A DNA stretch of 64,000 nt from NCBI RefSeq assembly GCF_002743335.1, contig NZ_PDZB01000001.1, positions 1 to 64,000 on the forward strand. The letters are read 5' to 3'. Below, in pieces: positions 54,400 to 64,000 of the stretch (within the stretch, counting starts at the first letter, position 1; the number at the start of each line of letters is the position of its first letter). Under the pieces are notes generated by a model, which worked only from the letters and a program-made list of their open reading frames with translations, was not told the origin of the DNA and ran no database searches. The position numbers and the translations under genes are program-made. The stretch comes from Sporosarcina sp. P32b (GTDB taxonomy: Bacteria; Bacillota; Bacilli; Bacillales_A; Planococcaceae).

Positions 54400-57300
54400 T
54401 TGTTGGTGGAGAGAAGAGAGATTAAGAAAGTACTAGTCGCAAACCGCGGCGAAATTGCAATTCGTGTTTTTCGAGCGTGTACAGAATTAGGTATTGCGAC
54501 AGTTGGTATTTATTCAGCTGAAGATCGTGCCTCACTACATCGTTACAAATCCGATCAGTCGTTTATAGTGGGTGAAGGTAAGAAGCCTATCGATGCATAC
54601 TTGGATATTGAAGGGATTATCGACATTGCGAAAAAAGCAAATGTCGATGCAATTCATCCTGGTTATGGATTTTTAGCAGAGAATTCTCAGTTCGCAGCAC
54701 GTTTGGAAGAAGAGGGGATTATCTTTATTGGACCGACATCAAGCCATTTAGAAATGTTCGGTGATAAGGTAAAGGCTAGAGAACAAGCAATATTAGCTGA
54801 CATCCCCGTAATACCAGGTAGTGATGGACCGGTTACTTCCGTAGAAGAAGTTGCAGCATTTGGTGAACAGCATAGCTACCCGATCATTATTAAAGCTTCG
54901 TTAGGTGGCGGAGGACGTGGTATGCGAATCGTCGAATCACCAGAAGAAGTGCAAGAGGCTTATAACCGGGCGAAATCCGAAGCAAAATCTGCATTTGGCT
55001 CTGATGAAGTTTATGTCGAAAAATACATCACCAACCCAAAACACATAGAAGTACAAATACTTGGTGATACATATGGAGAAATAGTCCATTTGTACGAACG
55101 AGATTGTTCTATTCAGCGTCGCCATCAAAAGGTAGTAGAGATAGCTCCTTCCATTTCTTTGACAGAAGAATTACGCCATGAGATTTGTAATGCGGCAGTT
55201 AAACTATCAAAAAATGTATCTTATATCAATGCGGGGACAGTAGAGTTTTTAGTAGCTGACGATTCCTTTTATTTCATCGAAGTCAATCCACGTATCCAAG
55301 TGGAACACACAATCACTGAAATGATTACAGGAATTGATATTGTGCAGTCACAAGTACTCATCGCAGCAGGAGAACCACTTCATTCTGAGCAAGTGAATAT
55401 ACCAGAGCAACAAGATATCCCATTGTTTGGTTACGCTATTCAATCACGTGTGACAACGGAAGATCCGTTAAATGATTTCATGCCTGATACAGGCAAAGTA
55501 ATGGTCTATCGTTCGAGTGGAGGATTTGGGGTTCGCTTGGATACAGGCAATGCATATCAAGGTTCTGTTATTAGCCCTTATTATGATTCATTACTAGTGA
55601 AAGTTTCGACTTGGGGCCCGACCTTTGGGGATGCTGCAAGCAAAATGCACAGAAATTTGAAGGAATTCAGAATTCGTGGAATTAAAACAAATATACCTTT
55701 TCTGGAAAATGTCGTATGCCATGAAAACTTTTTATCCGGCAATTACAACACGAGCTTTATTGATAAAACTCCAGAATTATTCGCGTTTGCCAAGAAACAA
55801 GATAGAGGAACGAAAGCTTTATCGTATCTTGGAAACGTTACCATTAATGGATTCCCTGGCATTGATGACCCGACACGTCCTGTTCTGCATCCGGTACGCA
55901 TTCCGAAAATCGATTATAACGCGCCAATCCAAAAGGGGACAAAGCAGATTTTGGATGAGCAAGGTGCAGATGCGTTAGTCGAATGGGTTTTAAAGCAAGA
56001 CGATGTATTGCTGACAGATACTACCTTCCGTGATGCGCATCAGTCTTTACTGGCTACACGCATGAGAACGAAAGAGTTAACGCAGATTGCAACCGAGAGT
56101 GCGCATCTATTACCTGATCTCTTCTCATTCGAGATGTGGGGAGGCGCGACATTCGATGTAGCGTATCGGTTCTTGAAAGAAAGCCCGTGGGATCGACTCG
56201 AGAAATTACGCAAGCAAGTACCTAATGTGTTGTTCCAGATGCTCTTCAGAGGAGCAAATGCAGTTGGCTATACAAACTACCCTGATAACGTCATCCGTGA
56301 ATTTATAAAAGAATCAGCTGCGTCAGGTATAGATGTATTCCGTATTTTCGACAGCTTGAATTGGATCAAAGGTATGGAAGTTGCAATTGATGAAACGCGT
56401 TCAACTGGAAAGATTGCAGAAGCGACGATCTGTTACACTGGAGATATTCTGGATGACAATCGTGCAAAATATACGGTCAATTACTACAAAGAGATGGCCA
56501 AAGAACTTGAATCGGTCGGTGCTCACATATTGGCGATTAAAGATATGGCAGGATTGCTTAAGCCTGAAGCCGCTTATCGATTAGTATCAGAATTGAAAGC
56601 GTCAACAAGTCTGCCAATTCATTTGCATACGCACGATACGAGCGGTAATGGTATTTATATGTACGCCAAAGCGATTGAAGCTGGAGTGGACATTGTCGAT
56701 ACAGCAATTGGTTCCATGGCGGGTATGACATCACAGCCGTCTGCCAATTCACTTGCTTATGCGATGCAAAACAATGAACGTCATGTACGTGCAAATACAG
56801 AGTCATTAGAAAAACTTTCGCATTACTGGGAAGATGTGCGGAAATATTACAAGCCGTTTGAAAGTGGTATGAACAGTCCTCATTCAGAAATTTACGTACA
56901 TGAGATGCCGGGCGGCCAATATTCGAATTTGCAACAGCAGTCTAAGGCTGTTGGGCTTGGAGAGCGTTGGGAAGAAGTAAAGAAAATGTACTCCCGCGTG
57001 AATTTCCTCTTTGGAGATATTGTCAAAGTGACACCGTCTTCGAAAGTAGTGGGGGATATGGCGTTGTTCATGGTACAAAATGAATTAGACGAGCACACGG
57101 TTATTGAAAAAGGACAAACTATCGATTTCCCGGAATCCGTTATTGAGTTTTTCGAAGGTTCAATCGGTCAGCCATATGGCGGTTTCCCGAAAGAGCTACA
57201 GGAAGTAATATTAAAAGGTCGCAAAGCGATTACGGTACGTCCGGGTGAGTTATTGGCGCCAGTTAACTTCCAGGATGTACTGAAGAAGCTGACGGAAAAA

Positions 57301-57849
57301 ATGGAGAAGCCTGCTACTATGCATGATGCGCTCGCTTACGTTCTGTATCCGAAAGTCTTCGAAGAATATATTGAAACGAGAAAACAGTTTGATGATGTTT
57401 CTGTCATCAATACACCAGAATTCTTGTATGGTTTACGTTTAGGTGAAGAAATTGAGATTGAGATTGAGTTTGGTAAAACACTTATCGTCAAATTGGTGTC
57501 GATCGGTGAACCCAATCCCGACGGAACACGCACGTTGTATTTCGAGTTAAACGGACAATCACGTGAGATCATCATCCAAGATTTCCAAGTGGAAACAAAA
57601 GACGATACTAAGCAAAAAGCCGATCCTTCAAATGAGACGCATATTGCAGCTACTATGCCAGGAACTGTTCTACAAGTAGCAGTCTCGATTGGTGCTAAAG
57701 TGAAACGCGGCGAACACTTGTTGATTACAGAGGCTATGAAAATGGAAACAACGATTCAAGCTCCTTTTGCAGGGGTTGTGAAGGCAATATATGCAGGCCC
57801 AGGGGATTCTATCTCATCAGGAGACTTGTTAATTGAATTAGAACATTAA
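54400..57849 (+). CDS. pycA: Pyruvate carboxylase
   Basis: This 1149-aa biotin enzyme makes oxaloacetate from pyruvate and bicarbonate. It has an N-terminal biotin carboxylase (ATP-grasp GGGGRGMRIV, then EVNPRIQVEHT), a carboxyltransferase domain from about residue 530 (DTTFRDAHQSLLATR) and a C-terminal biotin carrier with Lys in EAMKMETT. The start is TTG 54400 behind AGAGGGGA. Length is normal. It follows ftsW by 11 bp. PycA enzymes of Listeria and lactococci are inhibited by c-di-AMP; whether this one is cannot be seen. Confidence 0.96.
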   Translation: MLVERREIKKVLVANRGEIAIRVFRACTELGIATVGIYSAEDRASLHRYKSDQSFIVGEGKKPIDAYLDIEGIIDIAKKANVDAIHPGYGFLAENSQFAARLEEEGIIFIGPTSSHLEMFGDKVKAREQAILADIPVIPGSDGPVTSVEEVAAFGEQHSYPIIIKASLGGGGRGMRIVESPEEVQEAYNRAKSEAKSAFGSDEVYVEKYITNPKHIEVQILGDTYGEIVHLYERDCSIQRRHQKVVEIAPSISLTEELRHEICNAAVKLSKNVSYINAGTVEFLVADDSFYFIEVNPRIQVEHTITEMITGIDIVQSQVLIAAGEPLHSEQVNIPEQQDIPLFGYAIQSRVTTEDPLNDFMPDTGKVMVYRSSGGFGVRLDTGNAYQGSVISPYYDSLLVKVSTWGPTFGDAASKMHRNLKEFRIRGIKTNIPFLENVVCHENFLSGNYNTSFIDKTPELFAFAKKQDRGTKALSYLGNVTINGFPGIDDPTRPVLHPVRIPKIDYNAPIQKGTKQILDEQGADALVEWVLKQDDVLLTDTTFRDAHQSLLATRMRTKELTQIATESAHLLPDLFSFEMWGGATFDVAYRFLKESPWDRLEKLRKQVPNVLFQMLFRGANAVGYTNYPDNVIREFIKESAASGIDVFRIFDSLNWIKGMEVAIDETRSTGKIAEATICYTGDILDDNRAKYTVNYYKEMAKELESVGAHILAIKDMAGLLKPEAAYRLVSELKASTSLPIHLHTHDTSGNGIYMYAKAIEAGVDIVDTAIGSMAGMTSQPSANSLAYAMQNNERHVRANTESLEKLSHYWEDVRKYYKPFESGMNSPHSEIYVHEMPGGQYSNLQQQSKAVGLGERWEEVKKMYSRVNFLFGDIVKVTPSSKVVGDMALFMVQNELDEHTVIEKGQTIDFPESVIEFFEGSIGQPYGGFPKELQEVILKGRKAITVRPGELLAPVNFQDVLKKLTEKMEKPATMHDALAYVLYPKVFEEYIETRKQFDDVSVINTPEFLYGLRLGEEIEIEIEFGKTLIVKLVSIGEPNPDGTRTLYFELNGQSREIIIQDFQVETKDDTKQKADPSNETHIAATMPGTVLQVAVSIGAKVKRGEHLLITEAMKMETTIQAPFAGVVKAIYAGPGDSISSGDLLIELEH

Positions 57850-57893
57850 AAAACAGCTATCACATGTCGCTCAGACAGTGATAGCTGTTTTTC
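57850..57893 (+). terminator. pycA terminator
   Basis: AAACAGCTATCAC (57851-57863) pairs with GTGATAGCTGTTT (57878-57890), followed by TTC. Confidence 0.88.
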
Positions 57894-57951
57894 TACACCT
57901 GTATACAAAAATCGCGTAACAGCCTTTAAAAAGCCGCTACGCGCTCTTGTA

Positions 57952-58893
57952 TTACTTCTTCTGGCTGCGAGAGACAAGAAGAACGAGATATGTTAATAAA
58001 CCAAATAATAAAGTGATAAACAATGAATGTAACAATGCAAAATAGAGATTTAATTTAGTCAGTACGACAATCATCCCTGTTGTTGCTTGTGCAAGTACTA
58101 ATCCGAACGCTGTAATCCAACCCCAGTAAATGACACGTTGATCACTATAATGTTTAATCGCTTTAATTGCGATGAACCCAATCCATACGACAATCAATGC
58201 TGCAGCTAAACGGTGACCCATCTGTATCCACTCATACATATTATTCGGTAAACTGAATTCGTTATTGCGGCACAGAGGCCAGTCTGAACATACTAGGCCA
58301 GAGCTAGTATGACGAACAAGAGCACCAGTGTAAATAACAAAGTATGAATAAATAGTTACGCCAATAGTGTGGAAACGTAATGATTTACCTATGCGTATTT
58401 TATCTGCGTCAAACTTCTGGTCTACTTCAAACACTAATAAAGTCAGTAAGAAGACTGACGCAAAGGATATGAGTGAAATCCCAAAGTGCAAGGCTAGAAT
58501 GAAATCACCTTGTCCCCATAATACTTGCGCTGCTCCAATCAAAGCCTGTAGAATCAAGAAAAATACTGCCATAAAAGCTAAAAATTTCGTTTCACGGACA
58601 TGGCCAAGTGCTTTCCATGACCATACAGCCAGTATGACGATGAAAATACCTACTGAACCGGTAACTAAACGATGTGAGAACTCGATTAATACTTCTGCTG
58701 TGATGTCATCAGGAATCAGTTGTCCGTTACATCCTGGCCAATGTCTTCCACACCCCATACCGCTGTCGGTTTTGGTAACTAGCGCGCCACCCAGTAAGAT
58801 AGCGAGCATTCCGATTGTAGAAGCTACTCCAAACCATTTTAAAAATCTGTTGTATCGCAAGTACGAAACACCTTCTTCTATTGAATTGACCAT
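57952..58893 (-). CDS. ctaA: Heme A synthase
   Basis: This 313-aa membrane protein with eight helices oxidises the methyl of heme O to make heme A. Heme-ligand His pairs lie in EFSHRLVTG, LHFGISL, MGHRLAAA and LHSLFITLL; Cys pairs GCGRHWPGC and CSDWPLC lie in the outer loops, as in B. subtilis CtaA. The start is uncertain: ATG 58893 has no clear ribosome site, while TTG 58860 has GAAGGTG upstream and gives the length of the B. subtilis N-terminus. Confidence 0.9.
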   Translation of the reverse strand: MVNSIEEGVSYLRYNRFLKWFGVASTIGMLAILLGGALVTKTDSGMGCGRHWPGCNGQLIPDDITAEVLIEFSHRLVTGSVGIFIVILAVWSWKALGHVRETKFLAFMAVFFLILQALIGAAQVLWGQGDFILALHFGISLISFASVFLLTLLVFEVDQKFDADKIRIGKSLRFHTIGVTIYSYFVIYTGALVRHTSSGLVCSDWPLCRNNEFSLPNNMYEWIQMGHRLAAALIVVWIGFIAIKAIKHYSDQRVIYWGWITAFGLVLAQATTGMIVVLTKLNLYFALLHSLFITLLFGLLTYLVLLVSRSQKK

Positions 58894-59004
58894 CAAAGGG
58901 TCGATTTACGTAAAATTTTGCCTGAACTCCAGAAATATTTTTATTGAGATATACAGTCGGATCTCAAAGGTTTCTATGGAATTGAAGCATCTATTGCAAG
59001 CTTT

Positions 59005-59033
59005 ATGATAACGAAAAATTGCCAGAAACACAA
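59005..59033 (-). promoter_or_regulatory. Candidate ctaA promoter
   Basis: Minus-strand TTGTGT (59028-59033), a 17-bp spacer and TATCAT (59005-59010). It lies about 110 bp before the ctaA start. The rest of 58894-59267 has no gene. Confidence 0.45.
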
Positions 59034-59069
59034 TGCATGAAGGTAATAAACCACTGATGTATAAGGCTT

Positions 59070-59110
59070 TTCACAAATTGTTCATAAAATAGTCTCTTTA
59101 ACTTCACAAA
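59070..59110 (-). promoter_or_regulatory. Two ResD-like boxes upstream of ctaA
   Basis: The minus-strand octamer TTTGTGAA occurs at 59070-59077 and 59103-59110. The copies are 33 bp apart, about three helical turns, on the same strand, and lie upstream of the candidate ctaA promoter. TTTGTGAA matches the core of the reported ResD target (TTTGTGAAT). ResD activates ctaA in B. subtilis. Confidence 0.45.
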
Positions 59111-59267
59111 TGACAGTCGGAAATGCATTACTATATAGAAGGTGAAGGATAAAGACACAAAGGTTGCACAAACCGCTATAAATTGAGAAATGGTCTGGAA
59201 ATGTGAGACGATTTTAGATATAGTAGGTGATAGGGTCTTCGCTGAAAACTTTGAAAGGAGGGTTATT

Positions 59268-60185
59268 ATGTCAAACGGTCGAACGCTTTCGACAGTTGCA
59301 GATCCAAACGTAGAGACCATTACCTTGTGGAAAGACTTTTTGGCGCTGATCAAAATAGGAATTGTTAACTCAAATTTGATCACTACGTTCACCGGTCTTT
59401 TTTTGGCATTTCAATTCACTGGTAAAAGTTTTCTCCATAACTTCGATCTACTGGTATTTGCGATTTTAGGTACTGGATTGATCATCGCATCTTCGGGCGC
59501 AATGAATAACTTGATTGATCGCGATATTGATCCTGTCATGTCGAGAACAAAGTCGAGACCGACAGTAACAGGTAGATTTAAAGCTCCCGCTGTGATGACA
59601 TTAGCCGTTACATTCCTAGTGGCCGGTGAAGTATTGTTATTCTCTGCATCAGCTATGGCAGGATGGCTTGGTATCTTGGGTGTATTCGCTTATGTTGTTT
59701 TGTATTCCATGTGGTCTAAACGTAAGCATGTAAGCAATACTGTAGTAGGAAGTCTTTCAGGAGCAATTCCACCCCTAATCGGATGGGCAGCTGTTGATCC
59801 TACACTGCCAATGGGAGCATGGGCATTGTTTTTAATTATGTTCATATGGCAACCACCGCACTTCTATGCGTTGGCAATGCGTAGGACAGAAGAGTATCGG
59901 GCGGCTAACATTCCGATGTTACCAGTAGTAAAAGGATTTGAACGGACGAAAAAGTCCATGCTTATGTGGGTATTGTTACTATTTCCACTGCCTTTTTTGT
60001 TACCACAGCTCGGTACCGGATTTATAGTATTTGCAACACTGTTGAATGTTGGGTGGCTTTATCTAGCTATCAAAGGATTTAAAGCCAAAGAAGATTTAAA
60101 GTGGGCAACCGGAATGTTCGTATATTCTTTAAATTATATGACAATCTTGTTTGTATCCATGATTATTTTCTCTATATTCATCTAA
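59268..60185 (+). CDS. ctaB: Protoheme IX farnesyltransferase (heme O synthase)
   Basis: This 305-aa UbiA-family membrane enzyme joins a farnesyl group to heme B. It has the first Asp-rich motif NNLIDRDIDPVMSRTKSRP and a later loop WKRKH-like SKRKHVSNTVVG. AAAGGAGGG sets ATG 59268 as the start; the frame extension upstream is unlikely. It is divergent from ctaA, which uses its product. Confidence 0.94.
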   Translation: MSNGRTLSTVADPNVETITLWKDFLALIKIGIVNSNLITTFTGLFLAFQFTGKSFLHNFDLLVFAILGTGLIIASSGAMNNLIDRDIDPVMSRTKSRPTVTGRFKAPAVMTLAVTFLVAGEVLLFSASAMAGWLGILGVFAYVVLYSMWSKRKHVSNTVVGSLSGAIPPLIGWAAVDPTLPMGAWALFLIMFIWQPPHFYALAMRRTEEYRAANIPMLPVVKGFERTKKSMLMWVLLLFPLPFLLPQLGTGFIVFATLLNVGWLYLAIKGFKAKEDLKWATGMFVYSLNYMTILFVSMIIFSIFI

Positions 60186-60287
60186 CGTATCGGAATTCTT
60201 TCTTTAAAACAGGAATTCATCATAAAGGGGCACTCAGTCCTCCATAGTAGAAAAACATTTTTTTAGAAAGAGAGGTATTAGTTAGCG

Positions 60288-61355
60288 ATGATTAAAGGAC
60301 TCAAAAAGTGGCGTCTCTTTTCTTTACTAGCGGTTTTCGCTCTGTTCATGGCAGGTTGTGGTAATGAAGAAATTTCAACCTTCCAACCAGCTGGACAAGT
60401 CGCTAATGACCAGTTCAAGTTGTTGCTATTAGCATCAGGAATTATGTTACTGGTTATCATTGTTGTAGTAATTATTTACACTGTTGCATTATTCCGCTTC
60501 AGACGTTCGAAGTTGGGTGAAGATCACATACCAGAGCAAGTGGAAGGAAGTCACACACTTGAGCTGCTTTGGACATTCATTCCAATAGTATTACTTTTGA
60601 TTCTAGCTATTCCTACTGTTCACTACACGTATAAATTAGGTGATGTGAAAGCAATGGGAGCAGTTGATGAAGATGGTAACGCCGAGAACTTAGTAGTAGA
60701 CGTTACCGCGAAGTTGTATTGGTGGGAGTTTGAGTATCCTGATCTAGGTATTGTTACTGCTCAGGAACTAGTAGTACCTACTGATGAAAAAGTTTATTTC
60801 AACTTGATCGCAGCGGACGTAAAGCACTCATTCTGGATTCCGTCAGTTGGTGGTAAGCTAGATACGAACGTTGAGAACGTGAATAAATTCTATCTATCAT
60901 TTGAGAAAGAATCTGAAGGCTTGAAAGACGGCGTTTTCTACGGAAAATGTGCTGAGCTATGTGGACCTTCTCACGCGTTGATGGACTTTAAAGTAAAAAC
61001 ATTACCGAGAGATCAATTTGACAGCTGGGTTGCAGCTATGCAAGAAACAGCAGAAAAACCTGTTGTTGCAAATGCTGACGGCGAAGAAGTCTTCTCTCAA
61101 AGCTGTATCGGTTGTCACGCTGTTTCAGGTGTAGGTGAGTCTGGTGCACAAGGACCAAACTTGGCTTCATTCGGTGATCGTAATCGTGTAGCAGGTTTCC
61201 TTGAACACGATGAAGAGAACTTGAAAGAGTGGATTCGTGATACACAGAAATATAAACCTGGCAATACGATGCCTTCATTCAGTAAAGATCAAATCTCTGA
61301 TGAAGACTTAGATGCATTAGCTGAATACTTAATGGGCTTAAAGGTTGCAAAATAA
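60288..61355 (+). CDS. ctaC: caa3 oxidase subunit II with cytochrome c domain
   Basis: This 355-aa lipoprotein has a signal peptide with lipobox MAGC, two membrane helices (about 43-65 and 85-105), a CuA cupredoxin domain (HSFWIPSVGGKLD, then CAELCGPSHALM) and a C-terminal cytochrome c domain with heme motif CIGCH. The fused cytochrome makes this a caa3-type oxidase, taking electrons from membrane cytochromes. AGAGAGG precedes ATG 60288. Confidence 0.96.
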   Translation: MIKGLKKWRLFSLLAVFALFMAGCGNEEISTFQPAGQVANDQFKLLLLASGIMLLVIIVVVIIYTVALFRFRRSKLGEDHIPEQVEGSHTLELLWTFIPIVLLLILAIPTVHYTYKLGDVKAMGAVDEDGNAENLVVDVTAKLYWWEFEYPDLGIVTAQELVVPTDEKVYFNLIAADVKHSFWIPSVGGKLDTNVENVNKFYLSFEKESEGLKDGVFYGKCAELCGPSHALMDFKVKTLPRDQFDSWVAAMQETAEKPVVANADGEEVFSQSCIGCHAVSGVGESGAQGPNLASFGDRNRVAGFLEHDEENLKEWIRDTQKYKPGNTMPSFSKDQISDEDLDALAEYLMGLKVAK

Positions 61356-61388
61356 TTTTCAAGCGGAATTTGAATAGGAGGTAACACA

Positions 61389-63266
61389 GTGAGTTCAGTT
61401 GCTCAAAAAAGTGGCTTTGGCGCAACGCTATGGGATTGGCTGACAACAGTCGACCATAAGAAGATCGGAATTCTGTATCTCCTCGGGGGATTATTCTTCT
61501 TCGTTCTAGGTGGTATTGAAGCGATGATCATTCGTCTTCAGTTGATGACACCAAACAACGATCTCGTAAGCGCAGGGCTTTTTAATGATTTAATTACAAT
61601 GCACGGAACGACCATGATTTTCTTGGCAGCAATGCCGATTCTCTTTGGTTTTATGAACGCAATCATGCCGCTTCAAATCGGAGCGCGCGACGTAGCGTTC
61701 CCATTCATTAACTCATTAGGTTTTTGGATGTTCGCATTTGGTGGTTTATTCCTTAACATCTCTTGGTTGTTCGGTGAAGTTCCTGATGCTGGATGGACAT
61801 CTTATGCATCGTTATCACTTCACTCACCAGGACACGGTGTTGATTTCTATGCAATCGGTTTACAAATCGCGGGTGGTGGTACGTTGATGGCGGGGATTAA
61901 CTTCCTTGTAACTATCATTAACATGCGTGCACCAGGGATGACGTATATGCGTATGCCTTTGTTTACATGGACTACGTTTGTAGCGTCTGCGATGATATTG
62001 TTCGCATTCCCTCCGTTGACTGTTGGATTGTTTTTCCTAACGTTTGACCGTATGTTTAGTGGTAACTTCTTTGATCATACGATGGGCGGAAACACGATTA
62101 TCTGGGAGCATATTTTCTGGATCTTCGGACACCCTGAAGTATATATCTTGATCTTACCTGCATTCGGTATTTTCTCAGAGATATTCTCAGTATTCTCTCG
62201 GAAACGTCTTTTCGGTTATACTGCGATGGTATTCGCTACAGTACTAATCGGTTTCTTAGGATTCATGGTATGGGCTCACCATATGTTTACAGTTGGTCTT
62301 GGGCCGACAGCGAACGCAATATTTGCGGTAGCTACTATGGCGATTGCTGTACCTACAGGTGTTAAAATCTTTAACTGGTTGCTTACAATTTGGGGCGGTA
62401 GTATTAAAGTTACGACTCCAATGCTTTATGCTTTAGGTTTTATTCCTTCATTCGTAATGGGTGGAGTAACAGGCGTAATGCAAGGGGCAGCACCACTTGA
62501 TTATCAGCTACACGATTCATATTTCATCGTAGCTCACTTCCACTACGTAATTGTAGGTGGGGTAGTACTAGCTATTTTTGCAGGTCTCCACTACTGGTGG
62601 CCAAAAATGTTCGGTACTATGTTGAATGAGTTATTAGGTAAAATTACTTTCGTATTCTTCTTTGTCGGTTTCCACATGACATTCCTAATTCAACACTGGT
62701 TAGGTTTCTGGGGAATGCCACGTCGTGTTTGGACATTTATGGATGGACAAGGTTGGAACATTGCGAACTTAGTAAGTACAATCGGTGCTCTTTTAATGGC
62801 AATTGGTTTTACAGTAATGTTAATCAACATCATTATGACAACTATTAAAAATGAGCGCGTTGGAAATGACCCTTGGGGCGACGGACGTACACTTGAGTGG
62901 GCGATTCCATCTCCACCACCTTTCTATAACTTCCCAGCAACTCCATTAGTTCGTGGTTTAGACACTCTATGGATTGAGAAGATGGAAGGTAGTAAGGAAA
63001 TGATTACACCAGCTGAACCTATTACGGACATTCATATGCCGCACGGTTCAATCATCCCAATGTTGATGACTCTTGGATTATTCATTGCTGGATTCGGTGC
63101 AATGTTCCACCAAGAAACTTCATGGGGATTAGGAGTATTGATCTTTGGTCTTGCTTTCACATTCGTTGCAATGGCAGCTCGTTCATTGAAAGATGATCTT
63201 GGTTATTATGTAACGAAAGAGCAAATCTTGCAGGATCAAGAAAATATTAAAAGGGGGCGTAACTAA
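61389..63266 (+). CDS. ctaD: Cytochrome caa3 oxidase subunit I
   Basis: This 625-aa heme-copper oxidase core has about 14 helices. Heme a ligand is in TMHGTTMIF, the CuB/Tyr region in WIFGHPEVYILILPAFG, and heme a/a3 ligands in HFHYVIVGG. The start is GTG 61389 with AGGAGG upstream. Its stop overlaps the ctaE start by one base. Confidence 0.96.
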   Translation: MSSVAQKSGFGATLWDWLTTVDHKKIGILYLLGGLFFFVLGGIEAMIIRLQLMTPNNDLVSAGLFNDLITMHGTTMIFLAAMPILFGFMNAIMPLQIGARDVAFPFINSLGFWMFAFGGLFLNISWLFGEVPDAGWTSYASLSLHSPGHGVDFYAIGLQIAGGGTLMAGINFLVTIINMRAPGMTYMRMPLFTWTTFVASAMILFAFPPLTVGLFFLTFDRMFSGNFFDHTMGGNTIIWEHIFWIFGHPEVYILILPAFGIFSEIFSVFSRKRLFGYTAMVFATVLIGFLGFMVWAHHMFTVGLGPTANAIFAVATMAIAVPTGVKIFNWLLTIWGGSIKVTTPMLYALGFIPSFVMGGVTGVMQGAAPLDYQLHDSYFIVAHFHYVIVGGVVLAIFAGLHYWWPKMFGTMLNELLGKITFVFFFVGFHMTFLIQHWLGFWGMPRRVWTFMDGQGWNIANLVSTIGALLMAIGFTVMLINIIMTTIKNERVGNDPWGDGRTLEWAIPSPPPFYNFPATPLVRGLDTLWIEKMEGSKEMITPAEPITDIHMPHGSIIPMLMTLGLFIAGFGAMFHQETSWGLGVLIFGLAFTFVAMAARSLKDDLGYYVTKEQILQDQENIKRGRN

Positions 63267-63892
63267 TGGATTTGAATACAAAATTCACCCCTGAAACGTG
63301 GCCTGCTCATCCTGAGAGAGCTACTATGGAAGCAAAGAATAAATTCGTTGGTTTCTGGCTATTCCTTGGCGGAGAGACTATTCTCTTCGCTACGTTGTTC
63401 GCAACGTATATGGCTTTGAAAAACAAAGGTCCAAGTGGCTTTGGTTTCACAACGCAAGAATTATATACACTACCGTTAGTATTTGTTATGACAATGCTTC
63501 TTTTAACATCTTCACTAACAAGTGTGTACGCAATGTATCATTTGAAGAGTTTCAACTTCAAAAAAATGCAGTTATGGTTAGGTCTAACAGCATTATTAGG
63601 ACTTGGATTCTTGATGTTAGAAGTGTATGAGTTTTCTCATTACGTTCAAGAAGGATTTACATTCAGTAATAGTGCGTTCAGTTCCGCGTTCTATACACTA
63701 GTAGGAACACACGGATTCCACGTTGCGGTTGGTTTAGTATGGATCACATTGTTGATCTTCCGTAACTCAAAGCGTGGATTGAACTTGTATAACGCAACTA
63801 AGTATTATACATTTTCACTTTACTGGCACTTCATTGACGTAGTCTGGGTATTCATCTTTACTGTAGTCTACTTGATGGGAGTGGTCGGTTGA
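63266..63892 (+). CDS. ctaE: Cytochrome caa3 oxidase subunit III
   Basis: This 208-aa subunit has five helices with ETILFATLFATYM early and the family segment GTHGFHVAVGLVWI, ending in WHFIDVVWVFIF. It stabilises the core and proton uptake. AAAGGGGGCG precedes ATG 63266, and its stop overlaps the next ATG (TGATG). Confidence 0.95.
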   Translation: MDLNTKFTPETWPAHPERATMEAKNKFVGFWLFLGGETILFATLFATYMALKNKGPSGFGFTTQELYTLPLVFVMTMLLLTSSLTSVYAMYHLKSFNFKKMQLWLGLTALLGLGFLMLEVYEFSHYVQEGFTFSNSAFSSAFYTLVGTHGFHVAVGLVWITLLIFRNSKRGLNLYNATKYYTFSLYWHFIDVVWVFIFTVVYLMGVVG

Positions 63893-64000
63893 TGTCAGAA
63901 GTTCAAATGATTAAAAGATCTCCTGCTGAACAGTCACTGTCTCAACGTCGTGCAAAAGAAGCAATGCGCAGCCAAGTTGCGATGTTTGCTCTGATGATTT
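63892..64000 (+). CDS. ctaF: Cytochrome caa3 oxidase subunit IV (partial)
   Basis: The first 36 codons are present (MSEVQMIKRSPAEQSLSQRR...); the window ends inside the gene as the first membrane helix begins (SQVAMFALMI). Position after ctaE with a TGATG overlap marks it as ctaF. A basic, polar N-terminus before the first helix fits subunit IV. Confidence 0.85.
   Translation, partial: MSEVQMIKRSPAEQSLSQRRAKEAMRSQVAMFALMI

Noticed and set aside
58367..59008. 213-codon plus-strand frame
   Set aside because: It is the antisense of ctaA, which has clear family motifs; the same applies to other long antisense frames such as 49689-50321 over typA.

Overview
The window is a chromosomal segment of a low-to-moderate GC, endospore-forming Firmicute. 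It most resembles a Sporosarcina- or Lysinibacillus-like member of the Planococcaceae. Grounds for this are strong Shine-Dalgarno sites, many TTG/GTG starts, a Spo0E-type phosphatase, a caa3 oxidase with a lipoprotein subunit II, prfC, and gene order that follows the known Bacillus subtilis ykv/yku/ykr/pdh/ykt/yla/cta region. The genus is an inference. I see no prophage, transposase or CRISPR array.

Layout. 1-1240 has no credible gene. It holds two tandem copies of a ~270 bp hairpin-bearing repeat, an intrinsic terminator, a further 98-nt hairpin and an older diverged repeat pair. 1241-4939 is a TAXI-type TRAP uptake operon whose promoter carries a CcpA cre-like palindrome. 5323-10611 has a 49-codon ORF, tRNA-Val(GAC), an RluA-type pseudouridine synthase, a CadA-type metal ATPase with two CadC-like operators, and an aldehyde dehydrogenase. 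10624-10752 (minus) is a probable remnant of a histidine kinase. 10924-20163 has a MurE ligase, prfC, an RND pump, a yybP-ykoY (Mn2+) riboswitch with terC, and a Ktr-type K+ channel. 20212-29377 has a B12/radical SAM enzyme, a PAS histidine kinase, a lipoprotein, ykvS, a Spo0E-like gene, an oxidoreductase, cbpB, an MFS pump and ccpC.

29517-40709 has a second MFS pump, ykuV and ykuU (with a PerR-like box), a Cys-rich protein, potABCD, ktrC, the minus-strand block rpoY-rnjA, an isolated 23-codon cationic peptide unit, def and ykyA. 41087-46009 is pdhABCD. 46088-53154 has a nitronate monooxygenase, yktA, yktB, a ykzI-like ORF, a SuhB-family phosphatase, ylaF, typA, ylaH, ylaI, a ylaL-like gene and ylaN. 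53213-64000 has ftsW, pycA, divergent ctaA/ctaB and ctaCDE, with ctaF cut by the window edge.

Much of the window is central metabolism. Pyruvate dehydrogenase makes acetyl-CoA, pyruvate carboxylase refills oxaloacetate, CcpC answers to citrate, and CtaA/CtaB make heme A for the caa3 oxidase encoded next door. CbpB, the Ktr proteins and PycA belong to families with known c-di-AMP-binding members. The least explained parts are the structured repeats at the left edge and the self-contained 23-codon peptide gene between def and rpoY.
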